Part shown: piece by piece, positions 8,161 through 18,311 of the stretch
Layout of the letters: each line of letters begins with the position of its first letter
Position numbering within the stretch: the first letter of the stretch is position 1
Made by a program: the position numbers and the translations under genes
Source: Streptomyces dangxiongensis
Lineage (GTDB): Bacteria; Actinomycetota; Actinomycetes; Streptomycetales; Streptomycetaceae
Assembly: GCF_003675325.1 (NCBI RefSeq)
Contig: NZ_CP033073.1
Location: 4,588,001 to 4,652,000, forward strand
DNA: 64,000 bases
Direction: 5' to 3'
Notes under the pieces: model-generated
Seen by the model: only the letters and a program-made list of their open reading frames with translations
Database searches by the model: none
What the model was told of the DNA's origin: nothing

Positions 8161-9918
8161 TCAGACCCAGGTGTCCAGCCACATCCGGGACCGCCAGGAG
8201 TCGAGGGGGATCGCCGTGCCGGTGTACAGGGGCCAGAAGTAGATGAAGTTCCAGGCGATCAGCAGGACCAGTACGCCCGCCGCCGACGCGCCGATCACGC
8301 GGCGGGTGTCGCTGGAGCCCGGTGGGCCGATCACCGCGCCGGTCATCATGGCCAGCGCCAGGCACAGGAACGGCAGGAAGACGACCGCGTAGAAGAGGAA
8401 GATCGTCCGCTCCTGGTACAGGAACCAGGGGAGGTAGCCCGCCGCGATGCCGCAGGCGATGGCGCCGGCCCGCCAGTCCCGGCGGAACGCCCACCGCCAC
8501 AGGACGTAGACGAGCGCGAAGCAGGCCGCCCACCACAGCAGCGGCGTGCCGAGCGCGAGGACCTCGCGGGCGCACTTCTGGCCCGCGTCCACGGGGCAGC
8601 CGTCGGCGCCGGGGGAGGGGGACTCGTAGAAGTACGACACCGGGCGGCCCAGCACGATCCAGCTCCACGGGTTGGACTGGTACGTGTGCGGCTGCGACAG
8701 GTGCAGGTGGAACTCGTACACCTCGTGCTCGTAGTGCCACAGGCTGCGCAGCCAGTCCGGCAGGAAGGACCACGTGCCGCCCTTGCCCTCGGTGTCCGCC
8801 CAGTTGCGGTAGTAGCCGCCGGTGCCGTCGGTCGCGGACAGGATCCAGCCCGTCCAGGACGCCACGTAGACGACGAGGGCCACCGGGACCGTCGCCGCGA
8901 ACGCGAGGCCGGTGTCGTACTTGAGGACGGCGGCGTACGGGCGGCGGGCGCCCGCCACCCTGCGGGTGCCGACGTCCCACAGGACCGTCATCACACAGAA
9001 CGCGGCCAGCACGTACAGGCCGTTCCACTTCGTGCCGACGGCCAGGCCCAGCATCAGCCCGGCCGCCCAGCGCCAGGGCCGCAGACCGAAGCGGAACGTG
9101 TCGGCGACGTGCGCGTCCGGGCGGACCCGGCCGTCCGGGTCCACGGGCAGCGCGGCGGCCAGCCGCTCCCGGGCCCGGTCCCGGTCGACGACCAGGCAGC
9201 CGAACGCGGCCACCACGAAGAACATCAGCACCCCGTCGAGCAGCGAGGTGCGGCTCATCACGAAGTGCAGTCCGTCCACCGCCATCAGCGCGCCCGCGAG
9301 GCAGCCGAGGAACGTCGAGCGGAACATCCGGCGCCCGATCCGGCACAGCAGCAGCACGCTCAGCGTCCCCAGCACCGCCGTCATGAACCGCCAGCCGAAC
9401 GGGTCGAACCCGAACATCAGCTCGCCCAGCCCGATGACGTACTTGCCGACCGGCGGATGCACGACGTACGACGGATCCGTCGGGATGCCGATCCGGTCGT
9501 GCTGGTGCAGCACCAGATCGTTGGCGGTCTTGCCGTACTTGTCCCAGCTCACCTCGAAACCGCGGTGGACGATCGCCCACGCGTCCTTCGCGTAGTACGT
9601 CTCGTCGAATATCACCTCATCCGGCCGGCCCAGCTTCCAGAACCGCATCAGGCCCGCCATCAGCGTCACCAGCAGCGGCCCGCCCCAGGCCGACCAGCGG
9701 GTGATCCGCTCGGCCAGGACCGGCGGCACGCCGAACACCCGCCACAGCCGGGGACTCGGCTCGGCGTACGGCGGCACCAGCCGGTCGCGTACGTCGCCCG
9801 TGGGCGCGTCCGCGGACGGCGCGTACCCGAAGCGGCGCAGCCGCTGCTGCCACGACGGCCGCCGGTCGTGCGGCGCCTGCCCCTGCCGGAGGTCCATGGA
9901 GGACGCGGTACTGGTCAC
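8161..9918 (-). CDS. pmt: Protein O-mannosyltransferase (GT39, Pmt)
   Basis: A 585-residue polytopic membrane enzyme that transfers mannose from polyprenyl phosphate mannose to Ser/Thr of exported proteins. It has the GT39 hallmarks: a first helix near residues 80-92 followed by the external DE motif in VIFDETYYAKD (D105-E106), a long first loop with HPPVGKYVIG, MSRTSLLDGVLMFF, and about ten hydrophobic segments. In S. coelicolor the homologue is required for glycosylation of PstS and for phage phiC31 infection. GTG 9918 is the start; a TACGAT -10 (complement of 9925-9930) six bases upstream suggests a leaderless message. It is divergent from rsmI. Confidence 0.9.
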   Translation of the reverse strand: MTSTASSMDLRQGQAPHDRRPSWQQRLRRFGYAPSADAPTGDVRDRLVPPYAEPSPRLWRVFGVPPVLAERITRWSAWGGPLLVTLMAGLMRFWKLGRPDEVIFDETYYAKDAWAIVHRGFEVSWDKYGKTANDLVLHQHDRIGIPTDPSYVVHPPVGKYVIGLGELMFGFDPFGWRFMTAVLGTLSVLLLCRIGRRMFRSTFLGCLAGALMAVDGLHFVMSRTSLLDGVLMFFVVAAFGCLVVDRDRARERLAAALPVDPDGRVRPDAHVADTFRFGLRPWRWAAGLMLGLAVGTKWNGLYVLAAFCVMTVLWDVGTRRVAGARRPYAAVLKYDTGLAFAATVPVALVVYVASWTGWILSATDGTGGYYRNWADTEGKGGTWSFLPDWLRSLWHYEHEVYEFHLHLSQPHTYQSNPWSWIVLGRPVSYFYESPSPGADGCPVDAGQKCAREVLALGTPLLWWAACFALVYVLWRWAFRRDWRAGAIACGIAAGYLPWFLYQERTIFLFYAVVFLPFLCLALAMMTGAVIGPPGSSDTRRVIGASAAGVLVLLIAWNFIYFWPLYTGTAIPLDSWRSRMWLDTWV

Positions 9919-10043
9919 CGCGCCATCGTAGGGAACCGTGCTGTGCGAGTCCCGTGCAAGCGAGGTACCGGTCGGGACACGGTCGCGCTCCCCGGCCGCC
10001 GGGCGCCCGGAACCGGCCCCTGAACTCCTGGGAGGATGGGGGC

Positions 10044-10892
10044 GTGACTGGAACCCTTGTCCTCGCAGGTACCCCCATCGGCGACGTCGCGGACGCGCCG
10101 CCCCGGCTCGCCGCGGAACTGGCCGGCGCCGACGTCGTCGCCGCCGAGGACACCCGGCGGCTGCGCCGGCTCACCCAGGCGCTGGGCGTCACGCCCAGGG
10201 GGCGCGTGGTCTCCTACTTCGAGGGCAACGAGTCCGCCCGCACGCCGGAGCTGGTCGAGAACCTGCTCGGCGGGGACCGCGTCCTGCTGGTGACCGACGC
10301 CGGCATGCCGTCGGTGTCCGACCCCGGATACCGGCTGGTCGCCGCCGCCGTCGAACGGGACATCCGGGTCACCGCCGTACCCGGCCCGTCCGCCGTGCTC
10401 ACCGCGCTCGCCCTGTCCGGGCTGCCCGTCGACCGGTTCTGCTTCGAGGGGTTCCTGCCGCGCAAGGCCGGTGAGCGGCTGTCCCGGCTGCGCGAGGTCG
10501 CGGACGAACGGCGGACCCTCGTCTACTTCGAGGCCCCGCACCGGCTCGACGACACCCTCGCCGCCATGGCCGAGGTCTTCGGCGCCGCCCGGCGGGCCGC
10601 CGTCTGCCGCGAGCTGACCAAGACGTACGAGGAGGTGCGGCGCGGCCCGCTGGACGAGCTGGCGCGGTGGGCCGCGGAGGGCGTCCGCGGCGAGATCACC
10701 GTCGTGGTCGAGGGCGCCCCCGACACCGGACCCGAGGAGGTCGGCCCCGCGGAGCTGGTCCGCCGGGTGCGGGACCGCGAGGAGGCGGGCGAGCGCCGCA
10801 AGGAGGCCATCGCGGCCGTCGCGGCGGAGGCGGGGCTGCCCAAGCGCGTGGTCTTCGACGCCGTCGTCGCCGCCAAGCGCGCCGGAGAATGA
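10044..10892 (+). CDS. rsmI: 16S rRNA (cytidine-1402-2'-O)-methyltransferase RsmI
   Basis: A 282-residue SAM-dependent tetrapyrrole-methylase-fold enzyme that 2'-O-methylates C1402 of 16S rRNA. Visible motifs are LAGTPIGDVADAP at the N-terminus (usual TPIGNLxD), VVAAEDTRRLRRL, LVTDAGMPSVSDPGYRLV, and AVPGPSAVLTALALSGLP for SAM binding. The C-terminal helices include the RKEAIAAVAAEAGLPKRVVFDAV segment in two parts. GTG 10044 is preceded by GGGAGGATGGGGGC. It is divergent from pmt across 125 bases. A short terminator-like GGGCT/AGCCC hairpin follows near 10928-10952. Confidence 0.9.
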   Translation: MTGTLVLAGTPIGDVADAPPRLAAELAGADVVAAEDTRRLRRLTQALGVTPRGRVVSYFEGNESARTPELVENLLGGDRVLLVTDAGMPSVSDPGYRLVAAAVERDIRVTAVPGPSAVLTALALSGLPVDRFCFEGFLPRKAGERLSRLREVADERRTLVYFEAPHRLDDTLAAMAEVFGAARRAAVCRELTKTYEEVRRGPLDELARWAAEGVRGEITVVVEGAPDTGPEEVGPAELVRRVRDREEAGERRKEAIAAVAAEAGLPKRVVFDAVVAAKRAGE

Positions 10893-11083
10893 GCCGGTCC
10901 GTGCACTTCACGCCCCATAGGACGGCAAAGGGCTGACGAGCCAGGCAAAGCCCACGCGCCTCATCCGCGGTGCTTGGGCAAGCCCGGCCCAAATCGACTC
11001 CAACACTCGACAGCCCCCGTGCGCTCAGGCCGGTGGCGCAGTCCACTGGTCGCAAGGACGCACCCGTCCACGAGGGAGCTGGC

Positions 11084-11497
11084 ATGAGTGAGAACGCAGG
11101 GCGGACCGGTCTCCACGGCACGGCCACGGCGGTCGTTCACGAGTCGTACTCGTTCGCCTGCATGCGCTGCGGGCACGGCTGGGAACAGTCGTACGAGATA
11201 GAGCACCACACGGACACGCAGGGGGAGGAGTTCGTGCGGTACGTGGCCGACGGGCGGATCGTGCCGTCGCCGCTGAGCCGGCCGGCCTGCCAGAACTGCG
11301 ACGGGCACGTCGTGCGGATCATGCGCGCGGGCCAGGTCTCCTCGGTGCGCCGCGCGGCCGAGCGGCAGCACCACCAGGTGCCGCAGGCCGGTCCGGCCGA
11401 GGCGCCGCAGGTGCCCGGGCAGGGCGCGCCGGCCGGGCCGCCGCACCACTGGCACCTGTCCGACCTCCTGCACCCGTTCCAGCGCAGGGCGAGCTGA
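11084..11497 (+). CDS. Zinc-ribbon protein of unknown function
   Basis: A 137-residue cytoplasmic protein. Two CxxC pairs (C26/C29 in FACMRCGHGW and C69/C72 in ACQNCDG) form a likely zinc ribbon. Between them lies a segment (SYEIEHHTDTQGEEFVRYVADGRIVPSPLSRP) typical of a small Streptomyces family with no known role. The tail is rich in His, Pro and Gln, then HHWHLSDLLHPFQRR. ATG 11084 follows GAGGGAGCTGGC. The 190 bases upstream contain only a possible rsmI terminator and no recognisable riboswitch. Confidence 0.7.
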   Translation: MSENAGRTGLHGTATAVVHESYSFACMRCGHGWEQSYEIEHHTDTQGEEFVRYVADGRIVPSPLSRPACQNCDGHVVRIMRAGQVSSVRRAAERQHHQVPQAGPAEAPQVPGQGAPAGPPHHWHLSDLLHPFQRRAS

Positions 11498-11534
11498 CCG
11501 GAGCACCGGCCCGCCCCTTTCGTAGGATCGGGGC

Positions 11535-12431
11535 ATGCCTTCGAACACCGGCCGCGGCTCCACGGACGACCGCAACGCGGCACCACCGCTCCCGGCACCC
11601 CTCCAGGTGCCCGTCGCCGACTCGCACACCCATCTCGACATGCAGTCCGGCACCGTCGAGCAGGCTCTGGCGAAGGCCGCGTCGGTGGGCGTCACGACGG
11701 TCGTCCAGGTCGGCTGCGACATCAAGGGCTCGCAGTGGGCCGCACAGACCGCGGCGGCGTTCGACGCCGTCCACGCCGCCGTCGCCCTCCACCCCAACGA
11801 GGCACCGCGCATCGTCCACGGCGACCCCGACGGCTGGTCCCGGCAGGGCGCCCGCACACCGGGCGGCGACGCGGCGCTGGACGAGGCCCTCGCCGAGATC
11901 GACCGGCTGGCCGGGCTGCCCCAGGTGAAGGGCGTCGGCGAGACCGGGCTCGACCACTTCCGCACCGGACCCGGCGGCAAGGCCGCACAGGAGCGGTCCT
12001 TCCGCGCCCACATCGAGATCGCCAAGCGGCACGGCAAAGCGCTCGTCATCCACGACCGCGACGCCCACGACGACGTCCTGCGCATCCTGAAGGAGGAGGG
12101 CGCCCCCGAGCGCACCGTCTTCCACTGCTACTCCGGCGACGCCGAGATGGCCGGGATCTGCGCCCGCGAGGGCTACTACATGTCCTTCGCCGGGAACGTC
12201 ACCTTCAAGAACGCCCAGAACCTGCGGGACGCGCTCGCCGCCGCCCCGCTGGAGCTGGTCCTCGTGGAGACCGACGCGCCCTTCCTGACCCCGGCGCCGT
12301 ACCGCGGACGGCCCAACGCCCCGTACCTCGTCCCGGTCACGGTCCGCGCCATGGCCGCCGTGCGCGGCACCGGCGAGGACACGCTGGCGACGGCCCTGAA
12401 CGCGAACACCGCCCGCGCCTTCGGGTACTGA
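11535..12431 (+). CDS. tatD: TatD family metal-dependent DNase
   Basis: A 298-residue TIM-barrel hydrolase of the TatD/YcfH family, a 3'-5' exonuclease/DNase needing two metal ions. Ligands are visible in order: HTHLD (H31, H33), the glutamate in GVGETGLDHF, histidines in VIHDRDAHDDV and FHCYSGDAEM, and the aspartate in VETDAPFLTP. The first ~25 residues are an unconserved extension. It lies 37 bases after the zinc-ribbon gene and ends 113 bases before rpfB. The tatD-rpfB-rsmA-ispE order is a standard actinobacterial cluster. Confidence 0.9.
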   Translation: MPSNTGRGSTDDRNAAPPLPAPLQVPVADSHTHLDMQSGTVEQALAKAASVGVTTVVQVGCDIKGSQWAAQTAAAFDAVHAAVALHPNEAPRIVHGDPDGWSRQGARTPGGDAALDEALAEIDRLAGLPQVKGVGETGLDHFRTGPGGKAAQERSFRAHIEIAKRHGKALVIHDRDAHDDVLRILKEEGAPERTVFHCYSGDAEMAGICAREGYYMSFAGNVTFKNAQNLRDALAAAPLELVLVETDAPFLTPAPYRGRPNAPYLVPVTVRAMAAVRGTGEDTLATALNANTARAFGY

Positions 12432-12469
12432 ACCACCCGTCGGCCGCGACACTCCGTAGTCGCGCCGCT

Positions 12470-12498
12470 TTGGAGAGTGACCGACGCTCCGCTAGGTT
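12470..12498 (+). promoter_or_regulatory. Probable housekeeping promoter of rpfB
   Basis: TTGGAG (12470-12475) and TAGGTT (12493-12498) are separated by exactly 17 bases, a good HrdB-type promoter. The predicted start near 12505 lies about 40 bases ahead of the rpfB GTG. There is no room for the c-di-AMP riboswitch found upstream of some other Streptomyces rpf genes. Confidence 0.6.
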
Positions 12499-12544
12499 CT
12501 GGGGGCCCGATCCGGACCCCTGTGGCCCTCTGGAGCGTGTCGGC

Positions 12545-14008
12545 GTGAGCACATCGCAGTACGAGACCCAAGAGGCGTACGGCCCCCACGGCGCGCCACC
12601 CGGTGCGCCCGACGGCGCGTGGCCCGCTCTGCACGACGCGGAGACCGTGACGTACGGGGTCCCGGTGCACGGGGTCCCGGTCCCGGTGCACGCGTACGAC
12701 GACACCTACCGGCCCGCGTACGAGGCGCGGACGGCCCCGCTCCCGGTGGCACCCACACTCGCGCCCTCGGCAGCCCCCACGCTCGCGCTCACCCGGGCGC
12801 CCGCGCCCGTTCCCACGCCTACGCTGACGGCGGCGCCCGCGTACGAGCCGGGCGCGCACGCCGGAACGGACGGGCGGGCCTCGCGCCGGCGCAGGGCCCG
12901 CTACACCGAGCGCCCGGACTCCGCCATGCGCCGCCTGCTGCCGCAGGCACTGGTCGTGGCCTTCCTCGCCGGCGGCACCACCGCCTTCGTCGCCGAGGAC
13001 AAAGCCGTCGACCTGAGCGTCGACGGCCGGCAGCGCATCCTGCACACCTTCGCCGACGACGTGGGCGACCTGCTCGCCGAGGAGGGCGTACGGGCGGGAG
13101 CGCACGACATGATCGCGCCCGTTCCCGGCGCGGCGCTGCACAGCGGCGACGCGGTCGCGGTGCGGTACGGCCGCCCCGTCCGGCTCACCCTGGACGGCCG
13201 GCCGCGCGAGGTGTGGACGACGGCGCACACGGTGGAGGGCGCGCTTGACGAGCTGGGGGTGCGCGCCGAGGGCGCCTACCTGTCGGCCTCCCGCTCCCGG
13301 CCCATCGGACGCGCCGGGCTCGCGCTCGACGTGCGCACCGAGCGCGCCGTCACCGTCCTCGCGGACGGCCGGACCCGGACCGTCCGCACCAACGCGGCCA
13401 CCGTCCGCGAGGCGGTCGAGGAGGCCGGGATCACCCTGCGCGGCCAGGACACCGTCTCCGTCCCCCCGCACAGCTTCCCGCGCGACGGGCAGACGGTGAC
13501 CGTGCTGCGGATCAGCGGCGTCCGGGAGGTCCGCGACGAGCAGGTCCCGTTCGGGGTCCGGCGCGTCCAGGACCCCACCCTGTTCCGCGGCACCGAGGTC
13601 ATCGCCCGGCCCGGACAGCCCGGACTGCGCCGGACCACCTACGTGCTGCGCACCGTCAACGGGGTCCGGGAGAAACCGCGCCGGGAGCGGACCGAGCTGG
13701 TGCGCGAGCCGCGCCGGCAGGTGGTGCGGGTGGGCACCAGACCGCGGCCCGCCTCCGTGGACGGCGCCGACCACCTGAACTGGCGCGGCCTCGCGGCCTG
13801 CGAGTCCGGCGGCCGGCCGCACGCGGTGGATGCCTCGGGGACGTACGGCGGCCTGTACCAGTTCGACGCGCGCACCTGGCGCAGCCTCGGCGGCAGCGGA
13901 CGCCCCCAGGACGCACCGGCGGAGGAGCAGACGTACCGCGCGAAGAAGCTGTACATGAGCCGCGGCGCGACCCCCTGGCCGCACTGCGGGGCACGCCTGC
14001 ACACGTAG
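12545..14008 (+). CDS. rpfB: Resuscitation-promoting factor RpfB
   Basis: A 487-residue cell-wall hydrolase (transglycosylase-like) that cleaves peptidoglycan during spore germination. Order: an unusual ~127-residue cytoplasmic N-terminus rich in Ala/Pro/Thr/Tyr; a membrane helix (about 131-150, LLPQALVVAFLAGG); three DUF348 repeats, each ending near VRxTLDG-type strands (about 150-325); a G5 domain (about 327-400); and an RPF domain (about 411-485) with catalytic Glu420 in ACESGG, GGLYQFD and a terminal PWPHCG. GTG 12545 is supported by a promoter 47 bases upstream and coding-like composition. A shorter protein from ATG 12926 would keep all extracellular domains. The homologue is SCO3150. 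Confidence 0.88.
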   Translation: MSTSQYETQEAYGPHGAPPGAPDGAWPALHDAETVTYGVPVHGVPVPVHAYDDTYRPAYEARTAPLPVAPTLAPSAAPTLALTRAPAPVPTPTLTAAPAYEPGAHAGTDGRASRRRRARYTERPDSAMRRLLPQALVVAFLAGGTTAFVAEDKAVDLSVDGRQRILHTFADDVGDLLAEEGVRAGAHDMIAPVPGAALHSGDAVAVRYGRPVRLTLDGRPREVWTTAHTVEGALDELGVRAEGAYLSASRSRPIGRAGLALDVRTERAVTVLADGRTRTVRTNAATVREAVEEAGITLRGQDTVSVPPHSFPRDGQTVTVLRISGVREVRDEQVPFGVRRVQDPTLFRGTEVIARPGQPGLRRTTYVLRTVNGVREKPRRERTELVREPRRQVVRVGTRPRPASVDGADHLNWRGLAACESGGRPHAVDASGTYGGLYQFDARTWRSLGGSGRPQDAPAEEQTYRAKKLYMSRGATPWPHCGARLHT

Positions 14009-14083
14009 ACGGCCCGGGGCGCCCGCGGGCCGGGCGGCACGGGTGGGCGCGGACGCCTGGTGAGAGGGGCGGTGCCACCCCCG

Positions 14084-14096
14084 TACCCTTGTCCCG
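14084..14096 (+). promoter_or_regulatory. -10 element and leaderless start of rsmA
   Basis: TACCCT at 14084-14089 ends six bases before the GTG at 14096, and no Shine-Dalgarno lies between. Transcription should start on the GTG, giving a leaderless message. A convincing -35 is not seen. Confidence 0.4.
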
Positions 14097-14986
14097 TGAG
14101 CAGCCCCCTCCCCGACGCCCTCCTCGGCCCGGCCGACATCCGTGAACTCGCCGCAGCACTCGGTGTCCGTCCCACCAAGCAGCGCGGCCAGAACTTCGTG
14201 ATCGACGCCAACACGGTCCGCCGGATCGTCCGCACCGCCGGCGTCCGCCCCGACGACGTGGTCGTCGAGGTCGGCCCCGGGCTCGGCTCCCTCACCCTCG
14301 CCCTGCTGGAGGTCGCGGACCGGGTCACCGCCGTCGAGATCGACGACGTCCTGGCCGCCGCGCTGCCCGGGACCATCGCCGCGCGCATGCCGGAGCGGGC
14401 CGACCGGTTCGCGCTGGTCCACTCCGACGCGATGCACGTCACCGAGCTGCCCGGCCCCCCGCCGACGGCCCTGGTGGCGAACCTGCCGTACAACGTCGCC
14501 GTCCCCGTGCTGCTGCACATGCTCGACACCTTCCCGACCATCGAGCGGACGCTGGTGATGGTGCAGTCGGAGGTCGCCGACCGGCTCGCCGCCGCGCCGG
14601 GCAACAAGGTGTACGGCGTGCCGTCCGTGAAGGCCAACTGGTACGCCGAGGTGAAGCGGGCCGGGGCCATCGGACGCAACGTGTTCTGGCCCGCGCCGAA
14701 CGTCGACAGCGGGCTGGTCTCCCTCGTCCGGCGGACCGATCCGGTCCGGACGACCGCCGCCAAGGACCAGGTCTTCCGGGTGATCGACGCGGCCTTCGCC
14801 CAGCGCCGCAAGACGCTGCGGGCGGCGCTCGCCGGCTGGGCCGGGTCCGCGGCGGCGGCCGAGGCGGCCCTGGTCGCGGCCGGCGTGTCGCCGCAGGCCC
14901 GCGGGGAGGCCCTGACCGTCGAGGAGTTCGCCCGCATCGCCGAGCACCGCGACGCCGGGGACGACGCCCCCCGGCAGGGCGGGTAG
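14096..14986 (+). CDS. rsmA: 16S rRNA dimethyladenosine transferase RsmA/KsgA
   Basis: A 296-residue SAM-dependent enzyme that dimethylates A1518 and A1519 of 16S rRNA during 30S assembly. Motifs: [18 protein letters not shown] at the N-terminus, motif [16 protein letters not shown], acidic VTAVEIDD, and the catalytic [15 protein letters not shown]. The C-terminal part has [16 protein letters not shown] and [17 protein letters not shown] 14096 is the natural start (relatives begin just before [11 protein letters not shown]). It sits in the conserved rpfB-rsmA-ispE series. Confidence 0.93.
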   Translation: MSSPLPDALLGPADIRELAAALGVRPTKQRGQNFVIDANTVRRIVRTAGVRPDDVVVEVGPGLGSLTLALLEVADRVTAVEIDDVLAAALPGTIAARMPERADRFALVHSDAMHVTELPGPPPTALVANLPYNVAVPVLLHMLDTFPTIERTLVMVQSEVADRLAAAPGNKVYGVPSVKANWYAEVKRAGAIGRNVFWPAPNVDSGLVSLVRRTDPVRTTAAKDQVFRVIDAAFAQRRKTLRAALAGWAGSAAAAEAALVAAGVSPQARGEALTVEEFARIAEHRDAGDDAPRQGG

Positions 14987-15088
14987 CGCCCGCGGCACGC
15001 GAAGCCGGCGGCGCCCCGCCCCTAAGGCACCGCCGGTAACCCCCGCACCGCCGGCACCCTCGGCGAGAGGGAGCGGCGCCGGCACCGC

Positions 15089-15131
15089 CGTAAAGCCCGC
15101 ACCGCCCAGCCCCGTAAAGCCCGCACCGCCC
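15089..15131. repeat. Two 19-bp direct repeats, rsmA-ispE gap
   Basis: CGTAAAGCCCGCACCGCCC occurs at 15089-15107 and 15113-15131, period 24, with further degenerate ACCGCCGG copies upstream from about 15030. The array fills the 181-base gap before ispE and has no coding potential. Confidence 0.75.
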
Positions 15132-15167
15132 CGTACAGCCTTCGTCCTCCAAGGAGCCCGGTCAGCA

Positions 15168-16061
15168 GTGAGCGTCACGGTCCGCGTCCCCGCCAAGGTC
15201 AACGTCCAGCTCGCGGTGGGCGCCGCCCGCCCCGACGGGTTCCACGACCTCGCCAACGTCTTCCTCGCCGTCGGCCTGTACGACGAGGTCACCGTCACCC
15301 CGGCCGACGAACTGCGCGTCACCTGCGCCGGCCCCGACGCCGCCCAGGTGCCGCTGGACCGCACCAACCTCGCCGCGCGCGCGGCCCTCGCCCTCGCCGG
15401 GCGCCGGGGCATCGAACCCGCCGTGCACCTCCACATCGCCAAGGACATCCCGGTGGCCGGCGGCATGGCGGGCGGCAGCGCGGACGGCGCGGGCGCGCTG
15501 CTCGCCTGCGACGCCCTGTGGGGCACGGGCGCCTCCCGCGCCGAACTGCTCGACCTCTGCGCCGAACTGGGCAGCGACGTACCGTTCAGCCTGGTCGGAG
15601 GCGCCGCCCTCGGCGTCGGGCGCGGTGAGCGGCTCACCGCCCTGGAGGTCGGCGGCACGTTCCACTGGGTGTTCGCGATGGCCGGGCGGGGCCTGTCCAC
15701 GCCGGCGGTCTTCCGGGAGTTCGACCGGCTGGCGCAGGGGCGGGACATCCCCGCACCGGTCGCCTCCCCGGACCTCCTGGAGGCGCTCGCCAAGGGCGAC
15801 CCGGAGGCGTTGGCGGCGGCCGTGTCCAACGACCTCCAGCCCGCGGCCCTGTCCCTGTTCCCCGAACTGGCCGACACCCTGGACGCGGGCCGCGCGGCGG
15901 GCGCGCTCACCGCGCTCGTCTCGGGTTCCGGGCCGACGACCGCGTTCCTGGCACGCGACACCGAGTCGGCGGAGCGGATCGCGGCGGCGCTGCGCACCTC
16001 GGGAGCGTGCCGGTCGGTACGGACGGCGGCGGGACCGGTGCCGGGGGCGACCGTCCTCTGA
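15168..16061 (+). CDS. ispE: 4-diphosphocytidyl-2-C-methyl-D-erythritol kinase
   Basis: A 297-residue GHMP kinase, fourth step of the MEP pathway to isoprenoid precursors. The N-terminal substrate strand reads VRVPAKVNVQLAVGAARPDGFHDL, where AKVNVQL replaces the usual AKxNLxL. The ATP-binding loop is PVAGGMAGGSADGAGAL (about residues 91-107) and the C-terminal GHMP motif is LVSGSGPTTAFL. GTG 15168 follows AAGGAG at 15151-15156, an 11-base spacing. It is followed at once by a 16-bp tandem repeat. Confidence 0.93.
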   Translation: MSVTVRVPAKVNVQLAVGAARPDGFHDLANVFLAVGLYDEVTVTPADELRVTCAGPDAAQVPLDRTNLAARAALALAGRRGIEPAVHLHIAKDIPVAGGMAGGSADGAGALLACDALWGTGASRAELLDLCAELGSDVPFSLVGGAALGVGRGERLTALEVGGTFHWVFAMAGRGLSTPAVFREFDRLAQGRDIPAPVASPDLLEALAKGDPEALAAAVSNDLQPAALSLFPELADTLDAGRAAGALTALVSGSGPTTAFLARDTESAERIAAALRTSGACRSVRTAAGPVPGATVL

Positions 16062-16108
16062 CAGAAGGCTCGAAGGACAGAAGGCTCGAAGGACAGAAGG
16101 CTCGAACG
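16061..16108. repeat. 16-bp tandem repeat, three copies, starting in the ispE stop
   Basis: ACAGAAGGCTCGAAGG is repeated head to tail at 16061-16076, 16077-16092 and (one change) 16093-16108, followed by a decayed fourth copy. The first base is the last base of the ispE stop codon. The copies are not inverted, so this is a minisatellite rather than a hairpin terminator. Confidence 0.9.
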
Positions 16109-16201
16109 ACAGAGGTCCTGAGGTCCGTCCCCTCGCACCCCGCATCCACCCCCCGAAGGCCTACGCTAGAAGGCTGACCGACCCCCGCGCACAGGAGTGA
16201 A

Positions 16202-18010
<1,809 letters not shown>

Positions 18011-18311
18011 CGCGCGGCACGACGCGAGCACAACGCGCAGCGCGCACGTACGGCGGGATCCAGCCGCGTACCGGCAGCGCACCAGTCGCGTACGACGCCG
18101 GCGCGCCGCCCTGCGTGAAGGGGGCGTGAAGGCGCATAACGGGGGCGTCACGGGCCGGTCCTCCCTTGGGAACAGCGGGGGGCGCGGGCCCGTGCGCTGT
18201 CGGTGCCGGGTGATAGAAAGAGCCGTCCGAGAACCGACTCAGTACGACCTTGGGTCCGTCACGAACCTCAGGGCGTGGCTGAAAATCAGTGAACGAGGGG
18301 GAAGAGCGCTG
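18011..18311. other. Intergenic region before the first propeller gene
   Basis: 301 bases without a gene. Apart from a TGATAGAA -10-like stretch near 18210 and alternating GCGC-rich sequence after the ABC-F stop, I see no repeat, RNA gene or clear terminator. Confidence 0.4.

Noticed and set aside
10893..11083. RNA gene or riboswitch between rsmI and the zinc-ribbon gene
   Set aside because: Only short GGGCT/AGCCC hairpins are present; no conserved RNA motif could be recognised.
12432..12544. c-di-AMP (ydaO-type) riboswitch upstream of rpfB
   Set aside because: Only 113 bases separate tatD and rpfB and a promoter uses most of it; no matching structure.
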